Positions 1 through 7,437 of a stretch of DNA of 64,000 bases are shown one piece after another. The translations under genes were made by a program, and so were the position numbers. Each line of letters begins with the position of its first letter. The stretch's first letter is position 1. The stretch comes from Pedobacter cryotolerans. Lineage in GTDB: Bacteria > Bacteroidota > Bacteroidia > Sphingobacteriales > Sphingobacteriaceae. The notes below the pieces were generated by a model. That model made no database searches and was not told the DNA's origin. It worked only from the letters and a program-made list of their open reading frames with translations. Where the stretch lies: NCBI RefSeq assembly GCF_005116475.1, contig NZ_SWBO01000003.1, positions 434,001 through 498,000 of the forward strand, read 5' to 3'.

Positions 1-878
1 ACGGCAAAAAGTTAATTCCAGGTAACGATTTTATTGTACATCAAGCAAGTGTTGGCTTAAAAGCCAAAACAGATTTAGAACAAAAAGACAGTGTTAATTT
101 TTTAGCTGCATCAAGCAGGATATTGGTTACGTTGGAAGATAAATTAACTTGGTCTGTATCGCAAAAAGTAGAAGATTACACGCAAATTTTAATTAAAAAA
201 TCTGCACTAAGCTCAATTCCAAAAAACATAGTTATTGATATTGAAAACCAATTTATTCCTGATTTCAGCGCAGCTAATATTGCCGGATTTATTAAGGGAA
301 CTGCAAAGCCTGATTCAACGATAGTAATTACAGCTCATTACGATCATTTAGGCGGAATGGGAAGTGAAACATTTTTCCCCGGGGCAAATGATAATGGAAG
401 TGGCGTTTCATTTTTACTCAGTTTAGCCAAGCATTACGCTAAAAATCCACCCAAATATTCCATCGCATTTATCTGCTTTGCAGCAGAAGAGGCAGGTATT
501 TTAGGCTCCAAATATTTTACTGAAAACCCACTTATCCCATTAGATAAAATTAAATTTTTAATAAACGTTGATATGGTTGGAACTGGCGAAACTGGTGCAA
601 CCGTTGTAAATGCAACACAATACCCTAAAGAGTTTAAATTGCTCAATAAAGTTAATGAAGAAGGACAGTTTTTAGTAAAGATTAATCCTCGTGGTAAAGC
701 AGCAAATAGCGATCATTATTTTTTTACTGAAAAAGGAGTGCCTGCATTTTTTATGTACACGCAAGGCGGAATTTCTGCTTACCACGATGTTTTTGACAAG
801 CCTCAAACCTTACCATTTACTGTTTACGAGAATTTGTTTAAACTTTTTGTAGGGTTTAATCAATCGTTAATGAATTAG
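1..878 (+). CDS. M28 family metallopeptidase, 5' end outside window
   Basis: The reading frame is open from the first bases of the window, so the N-terminus is missing. The visible part is the catalytic domain of a zinc aminopeptidase of family M28. The metal-binding pattern is complete: HYDHLG near 336-353, the aspartate of GANDNGSG near 388, the EE pair near 487, VDMVG near 570, and the C-terminal YHD near 780. A TTG at 123 could be mistaken for the start, but the homologous frame clearly continues upstream of it. M28 enzymes of Bacteroidota are usually exported and trim N-terminal residues of peptides; export cannot be checked here because the signal region lies outside the window. Confidence 0.9.
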   Translation, partial: GKKLIPGNDFIVHQASVGLKAKTDLEQKDSVNFLAASSRILVTLEDKLTWSVSQKVEDYTQILIKKSALSSIPKNIVIDIENQFIPDFSAANIAGFIKGTAKPDSTIVITAHYDHLGGMGSETFFPGANDNGSGVSFLLSLAKHYAKNPPKYSIAFICFAAEEAGILGSKYFTENPLIPLDKIKFLINVDMVGTGETGATVVNATQYPKEFKLLNKVNEEGQFLVKINPRGKAANSDHYFFTEKGVPAFFMYTQGGISAYHDVFDKPQTLPFTVYENLFKLFVGFNQSLMN

Positions 879-886
879 TTCTTGTC

Positions 887-901
887 ACGCTATTGTAGCG
901 T
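887..901 (+). terminator. small hairpin after the M28 gene
   Basis: A 6-bp inverted repeat (ACGCTA, loop TTG, TAGCGT) lies just after the stop codon. It is followed by TTAATTGTT and not by a clean T-run, so termination is only a possibility. Confidence 0.3.
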
Positions 902-961
902 TAATTGTTAGCCACAAACATTTCAATTTACTTGTTGTTAATTTGAAAAAATTTATAAATC

Positions 962-2038
962 ATGTCGTTACTTTTCTCTCCAATTAAAATCAAAAATATC
1001 GAGTTAAAAAATAGAATTGTGGTATCGCCAATGTGCCAATATTCTGCTAAAGATGGTTTCCCTAATAATTGGCATTTGGTGCATTTAGGTAGCAGAGCTG
1101 TTGGTGGTGCAGGTTTAATTATTGCAGAAGCAACTGGTGTTTCTCCAGAGGCTCGTATTTCTGTTGGCGATTTAGGTTTATGGAAAGATGAACAAATAGA
1201 AAAATTTAAAGAGATTGTGGATTTTATTCATGAAAATGGATCAATTGCTGGTATCCAATTAGCTCACGCAGGGCGAAAAGCAAGTTTTGATATCCCATGG
1301 GAAAACCCTTTACAATTAGATAAAGATCAAGGTGGTTGGGATACTGTTTCGGCAAGTAGTGAAATTTTTAACCCTACCGACAAAACACCAATTGCTTTAG
1401 ACTTACAAGGAATAGCAAAAGTAAAAGCTGATTTTAAATCGGCTACAGAAAGAGCAATTAAAGCAGGTTTTAAAGTGATTGAAATTCATGCTGCCCATGG
1501 TTATTTACAACATCAATTTTTATCGCCGATAAGCAATAAAAGAACCGATGAATATGGCGGAATTTTCGAAAACAGAATTCGTTTGTTAATGGAAACAGTT
1601 ACGGCCGTGCAAGAAGTTTGGCCAGCAGAAAACCCTTTATTTGTTAGAATTTCTGCAACAGATTGGGCAGAAGGCGGTTGGAATTTAGAAGAATCTATCC
1701 GTTTATCAGCTTTGCTAAAAGAAAAAGGAGTTGATGTAATTGATACCTCTAGTGGTGGTTTAACTTTAGCACAACAAATTCCTTTAAAACCTGGTTATCA
1801 GGTAGAATTTGCTGCTGCAATTAAAAAAGAAGTGGGCATAAAAACTGGAGCTGTAGGTTTAATAACTGATGAAAACCAAGCAGAAGAAATTTTACAAAAC
1901 GGCCATGCTGACTTGATTTTTATGGCAAGAGAACTATTGAGAAGCCCATACTTCCCGCTTGATGCGGCATTTAAATTAGGTGACGATGTGAAATGGCCTG
2001 CTCAATATGAAAGAGCCAAACCCAGAAAACATTCCTAA
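962..2038 (+). CDS. old yellow enzyme, YqjM/NamA-like NAD(P)H:flavin oxidoreductase
   Basis: An FMN-dependent TIM-barrel ene-reductase of 358 residues, the usual length for the YqjM class. Class markers are visible: Cys25 in SPMCQYS, which tunes the flavin in YqjM, and the substrate-binding histidines H176 and H179 in HAAHGYLQ, followed by SPISNKRTDEYGG. The family reduces activated C=C bonds of enals, enones and nitro compounds with NADPH; the natural substrate is unknown. No signal peptide, so cytoplasmic. It stands between the M28 gene and a DUF4394 lipoprotein, with only 29 bp to the latter, so cotranscription with that gene is possible. Confidence 0.92.
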   Translation: MSLLFSPIKIKNIELKNRIVVSPMCQYSAKDGFPNNWHLVHLGSRAVGGAGLIIAEATGVSPEARISVGDLGLWKDEQIEKFKEIVDFIHENGSIAGIQLAHAGRKASFDIPWENPLQLDKDQGGWDTVSASSEIFNPTDKTPIALDLQGIAKVKADFKSATERAIKAGFKVIEIHAAHGYLQHQFLSPISNKRTDEYGGIFENRIRLLMETVTAVQEVWPAENPLFVRISATDWAEGGWNLEESIRLSALLKEKGVDVIDTSSGGLTLAQQIPLKPGYQVEFAAAIKKEVGIKTGAVGLITDENQAEEILQNGHADLIFMARELLRSPYFPLDAAFKLGDDVKWPAQYERAKPRKHS

Positions 2039-2067
2039 TTTTTTAAATTTTAAACTTATCTTGTAAA

Positions 2068-3576
2068 ATGTTTAATAAATACCTTGGCAAAAGTAAGTTT
2101 CAATTAATGCTTATCGTGTTAGTGTTGATTATTTCATCTTGTAAAAAAGGCGATCCTTTTATCAATTTACCATTATTTGGTCCGAACCAAGAATTTTATG
2201 CTTTGGCAGACAATAATTTATTGAAATTTAATGCTGGTAACATCAAAACAGCTGCATCGCAAGTAGCAGTTACAGGATTAACTGCAACTACAGAGAAATT
2301 ATTGAGTATAGATTTTAGACCAGCAACAGGCGAACTTTATGCGGTAAGTAATGCAAGTATAATTTACATAATCGATGCAACAACTGGAAAAGCCAGAGCT
2401 GTTGCAAGCACGGCATTTACACCTGCATTGGCTGGCGATGTGGTGAGTTTAGATTTTAATCCGGTAGTAGATAGGATTAGGATAGTTACCAATACTGGTC
2501 AAAATTTACGCTTAAACCCAGAAACCGGTTTGGTTGTAGCAGCAGATGGTGCAATAAATAACACCAATATAAATGGGGTAGCCTACAATAATAATTTTGC
2601 AGGAGCAGAAACTACTACCTTATATGATATAGATTTTTCGGCTAAAGTGTTATATAAACAAGATCCACCAAATAATGGCACCTTGGTTAAAGTTGGCGAT
2701 TTGCAATTAGATTTAGGCACAAACGTAAGTTTTGATATTTCTGCAGACGGCAAAAATGCAATTGCCATCGGCAAAACAGCAACTCAAGCAAATTTGTATA
2801 CCATTAATTTAACTACTGGCTTAGCAGAATTAAAAGGTAGGTTTCCGAGTAATTTAAATATACAAGGTATTGCAATGCCCGTAAACCAAGTAGCTTATGC
2901 TGTTTCCGGAAGTGAGTTGTTGATTATTAATTTAACCGCATCAAACGTTCTGAAGAAACCGATTACTGGTTTGCAAAGTGGCGAAACTATTTTAGGAATG
3001 GATATGCGACCAACAAATGGGCAATTGTATGCGTTAGGAAGTACAAATCGTTTATATACGGTTAACATTGGCAATGGAGCCTTTACAGAAGTTGGTTTGT
3101 TAACTACACCACTGGCTGGCACAAGTTTCGGTTTCGATTTTAACCCTGTTGCAGATTTAATTAGAGTTGTAAGTAACACAGGGCAAAACTTAAGGGTAAA
3201 CCCCACTACCGCAGCGGTAACCGTTGATGCAAATATTACAACCGCAACTGCAACCTTAAGCGCTGCGGCATACACTAATAATTTTAAAGGGGCAAACGCT
3301 ACAGCGCTTTATGTAATAGACCACACTTTAGATCGTTTATTTAGTCAAGAAGCAAATACAGGTATTTTAACTACCATAGGCGATTTAAAAATTAATGTTG
3401 AAAGTGCTAATGGATTTGATGTGATGAGCACCGCCACAACAAATATAGCTTATGGTGTTTTTACCGTAGCAGGTAAAAGTGAAATTTACAAGCTAGATTT
3501 GGCAACTGGTTTAGCTACTGCTATAACAACTGATTTTGGCTTTGCGGTATCAGCGTTTACCTTAGGTTTAAGATAA
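2068..3576 (+). CDS. DUF4394 lipoprotein with two tandem DUF4394 units
   Basis: A 502-residue protein with a lipoprotein signal (hydrophobic stretch ending ISSC at about residue 25). The rest consists of two homologous halves of about 230 residues, roughly 35-265 and 275-500. Each carries the same landmarks: an L(S/G)(I/M)D(F/M)RP-type start, GQLYA/GELYA, DFNPV.D.IR(I/V)V(T/S)NTGQNLR(L/V)NP, an AYTNNF/AYNNNF segment and a GDL..N..FD ending. DUF4394 is predicted to form a beta-propeller-like surface fold; its function is unknown. The protein probably sits on the outer or inner membrane through its lipid anchor. A strong terminator follows immediately. Confidence 0.85.
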   Translation: MFNKYLGKSKFQLMLIVLVLIISSCKKGDPFINLPLFGPNQEFYALADNNLLKFNAGNIKTAASQVAVTGLTATTEKLLSIDFRPATGELYAVSNASIIYIIDATTGKARAVASTAFTPALAGDVVSLDFNPVVDRIRIVTNTGQNLRLNPETGLVVAADGAINNTNINGVAYNNNFAGAETTTLYDIDFSAKVLYKQDPPNNGTLVKVGDLQLDLGTNVSFDISADGKNAIAIGKTATQANLYTINLTTGLAELKGRFPSNLNIQGIAMPVNQVAYAVSGSELLIINLTASNVLKKPITGLQSGETILGMDMRPTNGQLYALGSTNRLYTVNIGNGAFTEVGLLTTPLAGTSFGFDFNPVADLIRVVSNTGQNLRVNPTTAAVTVDANITTATATLSAAAYTNNFKGANATALYVIDHTLDRLFSQEANTGILTTIGDLKINVESANGFDVMSTATTNIAYGVFTVAGKSEIYKLDLATGLATAITTDFGFAVSAFTLGLR

Positions 3577-3598
3577 TAAAGCATTATCTCTATGTTTT

Positions 3599-3632
3599 GG
3601 AGCTGTATTCTTTTTAGGGTACAGCTTTTTTT
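3599..3632 (+). terminator. rho-independent terminator after the DUF4394 gene
   Basis: Inverted repeat AGCTGTA / TACAGCT with a short loop, followed by seven T residues. It lies 25 bp past the stop codon of the DUF4394 gene. Confidence 0.8.
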
Positions 3633-3683
3633 GCTTATAACCCTTTATTGCGGCAAATATAGCTGCAGCTTAGTACCATTAGA

Positions 3684-4054
3684 GCATTGGCGGCGAGTAC
3701 GTCAACTCTGCAAATAACTGAAGTTGGTGTCCGAGTTAACGTACTACAAAAAATAATTGCAATACATAATCAGAAAATGAGCGCAAGAAATTCTTAGGGA
3801 TAAACAGTCCCGTTGTTCGCTTTATCTTTTTTATTGTCCTTCGACAAGCTCAGGATGACATAAAAAAGTATGCCGCTACCACCGGGTTTAGTAACAATGT
3901 ACTGTAGCCCGATAGCAGCTCTCCAAAATAGCTTTTACTTTAATTTTAGCCCTTGGTTAAGCGGTACCCTAATGTAACTAAGTTAAAGGTGGTTAAAATG
4001 TTGGCAAGGACACCAACATAAGAAAGCTCCAGCGTTGGCGTTCCCGCCAACGCT
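3684..4054. repeat. long inverted element with two-hairpin arms
   Basis: The left arm contains GCATTGGCGG (3684-3693) and GTTGGTGTCC (3723-3732). The right arm carries the reverse complements in mirrored order: GGACACCAAC (4008-4017) and CCGCCAACGC (4044-4053), the latter with one mismatch. Spacing inside the arms is similar (30 and 27 bp). The right arm folds into two strong hairpins: a perfect 10-bp stem AGCGTTGGCG/CGCCAACGCT with loop TTCC at 4031-4054, and TGTTGG/CCAACA at 3999-4018. This is the layout of paired REP hairpins (BIME-like) or of a degenerate MITE. Confidence 0.6.
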
Positions 4055-4193
4055 TAATTTAATTACATTGAGCTGTACCCTGTAGAAAGGAGAGCAGACA
4101 CGAAGCGATGCCAGCCTGCCGGCAGCCATACAAGCGAAACAAAGGAACAAATTTGATGAGGCGCACAAGTATTGCGCTGCTAAAAATTAGTAT

Positions 4194-4226
4194 AAAAAAA
4201 TCCTCTAAGTAAACTTAGAGGATTTA
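4194..4226 (-). terminator. rho-independent terminator of pdhB
   Basis: A 12-bp perfect stem (AATCCTCTAAGT / ACTTAGAGGATT, loop AA). Read on the minus strand it is followed by a run of seven T. It lies about 40 bp downstream of the pdhB stop codon. Confidence 0.85.
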
Positions 4227-4263
4227 TAATTTATACGCTTCGACAGGCTTAGCGAGACAAGTT

Positions 4264-5250
4264 TTATTTGTTAACGTACATTACTTCTTTAACCGCTTTA
4301 ACTACTTTTTCTGCATTTGGCAAACTAGCAGCAATTAAAGTTGGTGCGTATGGCAACGGAACATCAGCACAAGTAATACGTAAAATTGGCGAGTCTAAAT
4401 GATCGAATGCATTTTTCTGAACATTAAAAGTAATCTCAGAAGAAATTGAAGCCAATGGCCAAGCTTCTTCTACAATTACCAAACGGTTTGTTTTTTTAAC
4501 AGAGTTGATAATAGTTGCATAATCGATAGGGCGAACCGTTAATAAATCGATAACTTCTACGCTGATACCATCTTTAGTTAATTCTTCTACAGCAGGATTA
4601 ACTACACGTGTTAACATTTTACCGAAAGTTACGATAGTTACATCAGTACCTTCTTTGGCAACAACTGCTTTACCAATTTCTAAAGTGTATTCTTCTTCAG
4701 GAACTTCTCCTTTATCTCCATACATTACTTCAGATTCCATAAAAATTACTGGATCTGGATCGTTAATAGCTGCTTTTAATAAACCTTTAGCATTATAAGG
4801 AGTTGATGGAATAACAACTTTTAAACCCGGACAGTTCGCAAACCAGTTCTCGAAATTTTGAGAGTGTTGCGCACCTAATTGACCAGCATTACCAGTTGGA
4901 CCACGGAAAACGATTGGCACCGAAAACTGGCCACCGCTCATTGATAAAATCTTTGCAGCAGCATTGATAATTTGATCAATAGCTACCAATGAAAAATTGA
5001 AAGTCATGAACTCGATGATTGGAATTAAGCCATTCATTGCAGCACCAATACCGATACCTGCAAAACCTAATTCAGCAATTGGTGTGTCAATAACGCGTTT
5101 GTCGCCAAACTCATCTAACATCCCCTGACTAACCTTATATGCACCATTGTATTGCGCAACTTCTTCGCCCATTAAAAAAATGTTCTCGTTTTTACGCATT
5201 TCTTCGTTCAATGCTTCGCGTAGTGCTTCTCTAAATTGGATTTCTCTCAT
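4264..5250 (-). CDS. pdhB: pyruvate dehydrogenase E1 component, beta subunit
   Basis: A 328-residue transketolase-type protein matching the full length of E1 beta subunits of 2-oxoacid dehydrogenases. Landmarks are the N-terminal IQFREALREALNEEM, GEEVAQYNGAYKVSQGM, the conserved RVIDTPIAELGFAGIGIGAA block that contacts thiamine diphosphate, GPTGNAGQLGAQHSQ, and the C-terminal transketolase domain with DLLTVRPIDYATI. It combines with an E1 alpha subunit (not in this window) to decarboxylate pyruvate and feed acetyl groups to E2. Pyruvate is the likeliest substrate in this group, though branched-chain oxoacid enzymes are close relatives. The gene is transcribed alone, with its own -7 box and terminator. 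Confidence 0.92.
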   Translation of the reverse strand: MREIQFREALREALNEEMRKNENIFLMGEEVAQYNGAYKVSQGMLDEFGDKRVIDTPIAELGFAGIGIGAAMNGLIPIIEFMTFNFSLVAIDQIINAAAKILSMSGGQFSVPIVFRGPTGNAGQLGAQHSQNFENWFANCPGLKVVIPSTPYNAKGLLKAAINDPDPVIFMESEVMYGDKGEVPEEEYTLEIGKAVVAKEGTDVTIVTFGKMLTRVVNPAVEELTKDGISVEVIDLLTVRPIDYATIINSVKKTNRLVIVEEAWPLASISSEITFNVQKNAFDHLDSPILRITCADVPLPYAPTLIAASLPNAEKVVKAVKEVMYVNK

Positions 5251-5274
5251 TGTTTATTCAAAAATTACCAAGTG

Positions 5275-5282
5275 CAAATATA
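5275..5282 (-). promoter_or_regulatory. TAnnTTTG -7 box of pdhB
   Basis: TATATTTG on the minus strand matches the Bacteroidota primary sigma -7 consensus TAnnTTTG exactly and lies 24 bp upstream of the pdhB start codon. No convincing -33 element was found. Confidence 0.55.
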
Positions 5283-5394
5283 ACTATTGTATCGTAATTT
5301 TAAAGTAGTGTTTTAATTACAATATCAAATGTATTTAGAATATGGATAAAGCAAGTTTTAGCCAAATTAAATTTTAGTTTTTTGGTCGTATTAA

Positions 5395-5465
5395 TCCCGA
5401 ACATTCGGGATCCGCTGTATCTTTTTGGTTTTAACAAACCCAAAAGAATGCCGCTGTCATCGTTA
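5395..5465. repeat. palindromic intergenic repeats between pdhB and the VOC gene
   Basis: A 16-bp palindrome TCCCGAACATTCGGGA (5395-5410) is followed by a stem TCTTTTTGGTTT / AAACCCAAAAGA and two direct copies of CCGCTGT. The AAAAGAATGCCGCTG motif recurs in related form near 3870 and 32645, so this is a dispersed family and not a gene-specific site. Confidence 0.5.
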
Positions 5466-5484
5466 ACGCAAAAAACTGTGCTTT

Positions 5485-5844
5485 CTATTTGGTTTTTCCA
5501 GAAATATCTTCGCCAAAATGAATAATGTTGCCGTTATTGTCTAAAATTGAAAATTGCCTCATTCCCCATGGCATATTTTTTAGCTCACCGTTCGGGTGTA
5601 CAACTCCTTGTGTTTTATATTCGCTAAATAATTCATCAACTTGGGTTACATAAATATAACAACCGGTATTTTTGGGGATGCTTTCATCGCCTGTTGGCCA
5701 TAAATGGATGGAAATTTCATCTTTACTAAAAATCAGGTAGCCATCCCAATTGTTATGAAAGGTGAAGCCTAACCTTTCGGTGTAAAATTTAATCGTTTCT
5801 TCTGCATCTAAAGATGCGAGGATTGGCGTTGCGGTTTTAAGCAT
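5485..5844 (-). CDS. VOC/glyoxalase-like protein
   Basis: A 119-residue protein of the vicinal-oxygen-chelate superfamily, of the bleomycin-resistance/glyoxalase type. It shows the typical order: an N-terminal beta-alpha-beta unit with ATPILASLDAEETIKFYTERLGF, a metal-site histidine in ISIHLWPTG, and a second unit ending in FSILDNNGNIIHFGE with the usual terminal His and Glu. Such proteins act as cytoplasmic dimers on small molecules; the substrate cannot be read from sequence. It lies 9 bp downstream of a GNAT gene on the same strand and the two are probably cotranscribed. Confidence 0.85.
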   Translation of the reverse strand: MLKTATPILASLDAEETIKFYTERLGFTFHNNWDGYLIFSKDEISIHLWPTGDESIPKNTGCYIYVTQVDELFSEYKTQGVVHPNGELKNMPWGMRQFSILDNNGNIIHFGEDISGKTK

Positions 5845-5853
5845 AATAAAGTA

Positions 5854-6408
5854 TCAGGACAAATTTACAAAAGAATATATCTCACTATCTAAAAATTTAC
5901 CTTGAAAGTAATACCTCTCTTTAAAATAGGCCTCTTTTTCAAAACCGTGTTTGAGTAAAATTTGCCTAGAAGCATTATTTTCAGGGCTAACATCTGCACA
6001 AATGCTATGTAAGTTAATATTCTTAAAACCGAATGCAATGGCTTTTATCAAAGCTTCTGAAATAATTCCTTTTCGCCAATAATCAGGATTTAGCATGTAA
6101 CCAATTTCCGCCCTATGGTTGGCAAAATCTGTTCTGTAATAACCAATTTCGCCAATCATTTCACTTGGATTATTTTTTAATGCAATTGCCCAAACTAAAT
6201 TATCACCATTTTCAAACCCCTTATTTAATGTGGTGATTAAAGTTTGTACATCAAATATGTCTTTTGGTCTTTCACGATAAATATATTTCATTACAGTTTC
6301 GTTTGAGCGCAAAGCAAATAAAGCTTTCGCATCAGCATTTGTATGTGCTCTAAGAATTAACCTTTCAGTTTCTAAAGTTGGGAATGAAGTGAATTGGAGT
6401 TTTAGCAT
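5854..6408 (-). CDS. GNAT family N-acetyltransferase, RimJ/RimL type
   Basis: A 184-residue GNAT protein of the Acetyltransf_3 group. It starts with the typical PTLETERLILRAHTNADAKALFALRSNE, has the acetyl-CoA loop region IGYMLNPDYWRKGIISEALIKAIAFGF near the middle, and ends with the SICADVSPENNASRQILLKHGFEKE signature of RimJ/RimL-like enzymes. These acetylate protein N-termini or small molecules. Only 3 bp separate it from the transposase gene upstream, so the RAYT, GNAT and VOC genes may share a transcript. The RAYT was probably inserted in front of a pre-existing GNAT-VOC unit. Confidence 0.88.
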   Translation of the reverse strand: MLKLQFTSFPTLETERLILRAHTNADAKALFALRSNETVMKYIYRERPKDIFDVQTLITTLNKGFENGDNLVWAIALKNNPSEMIGEIGYYRTDFANHRAEIGYMLNPDYWRKGIISEALIKAIAFGFKNINLHSICADVSPENNASRQILLKHGFEKEAYFKERYYFQGKFLDSEIYSFVNLS

Positions 6409-6411
6409 TTT

Positions 6412-6843
6412 CTATTTTAATACTGAAAAACCGTAAATTTTCACAAACTCTTGTACTTCATGGTCAAAAGTTTTCTTAGTATGATGAACTTCTTGATTTT
6501 TAATGTAATTGATAACTGCTTGAAGATTTGATTCGCTTACAGATACAGCATAATAGTCATCTTGCCACATAAATTTATTCGTTGTAAGTTGGTTTTGATT
6601 AATCCAAAATGACGATTCTCCTTTTATCAATTGTGTAACTTTTGAAATGGTTTGTGCTCGCCCTAGTGAGATCAAGCAATGAACATGATCTGTATAACCA
6701 TTAATAGTTTGCAAAAAGATTGATTTCTCTTTACAGTTTTCTATCATGTGTTCATAAACTTTATATCTAACTTCTTTGGTTAGTAAAGGTTCCCTGTTTT
6801 TTGTGGCGAATACTAAATGCACCCATATTCTGATATATGACAT
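6412..6843 (-). CDS. REP-associated tyrosine transposase (RAYT, IS200-like Y1 HUH family)
   Basis: A 143-residue single-domain Y1 transposase. The HUH motif is H53-V-H55 in TDHVHCLISL, and the catalytic tyrosine is Tyr113 in AVINYIKNQEVHH, placed as in TnpA of IS200/IS605. The QDDYYAVSVSES segment is typical of the Bacteroidota members. RAYTs cut and move single-stranded REP hairpins. No TnpB partner is present. The first 60-100 bp upstream contain hairpins with the core GCTAAAGC, then a 72-bp tandem array, then two more hairpins, which fits a transposase next to its own substrate. Confidence 0.9.
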   Translation of the reverse strand: MSYIRIWVHLVFATKNREPLLTKEVRYKVYEHMIENCKEKSIFLQTINGYTDHVHCLISLGRAQTISKVTQLIKGESSFWINQNQLTTNKFMWQDDYYAVSVSESNLQAVINYIKNQEVHHTKKTFDHEVQEFVKIYGFSVLK

Positions 6844-6904
6844 AGTTTTTCATTTGGCTATACCAAGATAATAAAAAATTGACTATTTATTTTTTAACAG
6901 AAAT

Positions 6905-6955
6905 GTGGCTAAAGCCACTAAATCATTTCTTATCTCCGTCAGCTAAAGCAGACGG
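6905..6955. repeat. REP-like hairpins next to the RAYT gene
   Basis: Two adjacent palindromes share the core GCTAAAGC: GTGGCTAAAGCCAC (6905-6918, 6-bp perfect arms) and CCGTCAGCTAAAGCAGACGG (6936-6955, CCGTC/GACGG outer stem with one internal mismatch). They start 62 bp upstream of the RAYT start codon. Strand-biased hairpins of this kind are the known substrates of RAYT enzymes; that these are the substrate of this RAYT is inferred from proximity. Confidence 0.65.
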
Positions 6956-7371
6956 CAATAAACAAAGCAGATTGCAACGAACAGACAGATGGCAATGAAC
7001 AGATACATAAACAGCTAAAGCAGACGGCAATAAACAAAGCAGATTGCAACGAACAGACAGATGGCAATGAACAAATACATAAACAGCTAAAGCAGACGGC
7101 AATGAACAAAGCAGATTGCAACGAACAGACAGATGGCAATGAACAGATACATAAACAGCTAAAGCAGACGGCAATGAACAAAGCAGATTGCAACGAACAG
7201 ACAGATGGCAATGAACAGATACATAAACAGCTAAAGCAGACGGCAATGAACAAAGTAGATTGCAACGAACAGAAAGGTAGCAATGAACAAATACATAAAC
7301 AGCTAAAGAAGACGGCAATGAACAAAGCAGATTGCAACGACCAGACAGATGGCAATGAACAAATATATCAG
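6940..7371. repeat. tandem array, six copies of a 72-bp unit
   Basis: The motif CAGCTAAAGCAGACGGCAAT begins at 6940, 7012, 7084, 7156, 7228 and 7300, an exact 72-bp period, with a seventh partial unit at 7369 after a 3-bp deletion. Copies are nearly identical; the last two carry most of the differences. Each unit contains three degenerate subrepeats of 18-19 bp of the form AGAyGGCAATGAACA plus a spacer with ACATAAACAGCTAAAGC, so the array has a higher-order structure. No spacers of unique sequence, hence not CRISPR. As 72 is a multiple of three and the unit lacks stops in several frames, it yields spurious open frames on both strands. Confidence 0.9.
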
Positions 7372-7384
7372 CTAAAGCTCATTG

Positions 7385-7436
7385 CCGTTGGCTTCAGCCA
7401 ATGGATAAAAAGGAAATACATATTGGCTTTAGCCAA
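7385..7436. repeat. REP-like hairpins closing the 72-bp array
   Basis: CCGTTGGCTTCAGCCAATGG (7385-7404, 9-bp arms with one G-T pair) and TTGGCTTTAGCCAA (7423-7436, perfect 6-bp arms). Both share the GGCT..AGCC core with the hairpins on the RAYT side of the array. The second ends two bases before the stop codon of the AddB-like gene and could act in its 3' end. Confidence 0.65.
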
Positions 7437-7437
7437 A

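Larger units (their letters stand above)
3577..4263. other. gene-free interval built from palindromic repeats
   Basis: No credible coding frame is seen in these 687 bp. From left to right the interval holds the DUF4394 terminator, the left arm of a long inverted element (3684-3732), a copy of the TTCGACAAGCTCAGGATGACA repeat (3836-3860), a GCCGCTACCACCGGGTTTAG-type repeat (about 3872-3896), the right arm of the inverted element (3999-4054), the pdhB terminator (4194-4226) and a degenerate TTCGACAGGCTTAGCGAGACA copy (4236-4260). GC content is visibly higher than in other intergenic DNA here. A short minus-strand frame across it has no protein-like character. Confidence 0.6.

Noticed and set aside
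6940..7371. Tandem 72-bp units considered as a CRISPR array
   Set aside because: Units follow each other without unique spacers, the period is constant and the internal sequence is itself repetitive; no cas genes are near.
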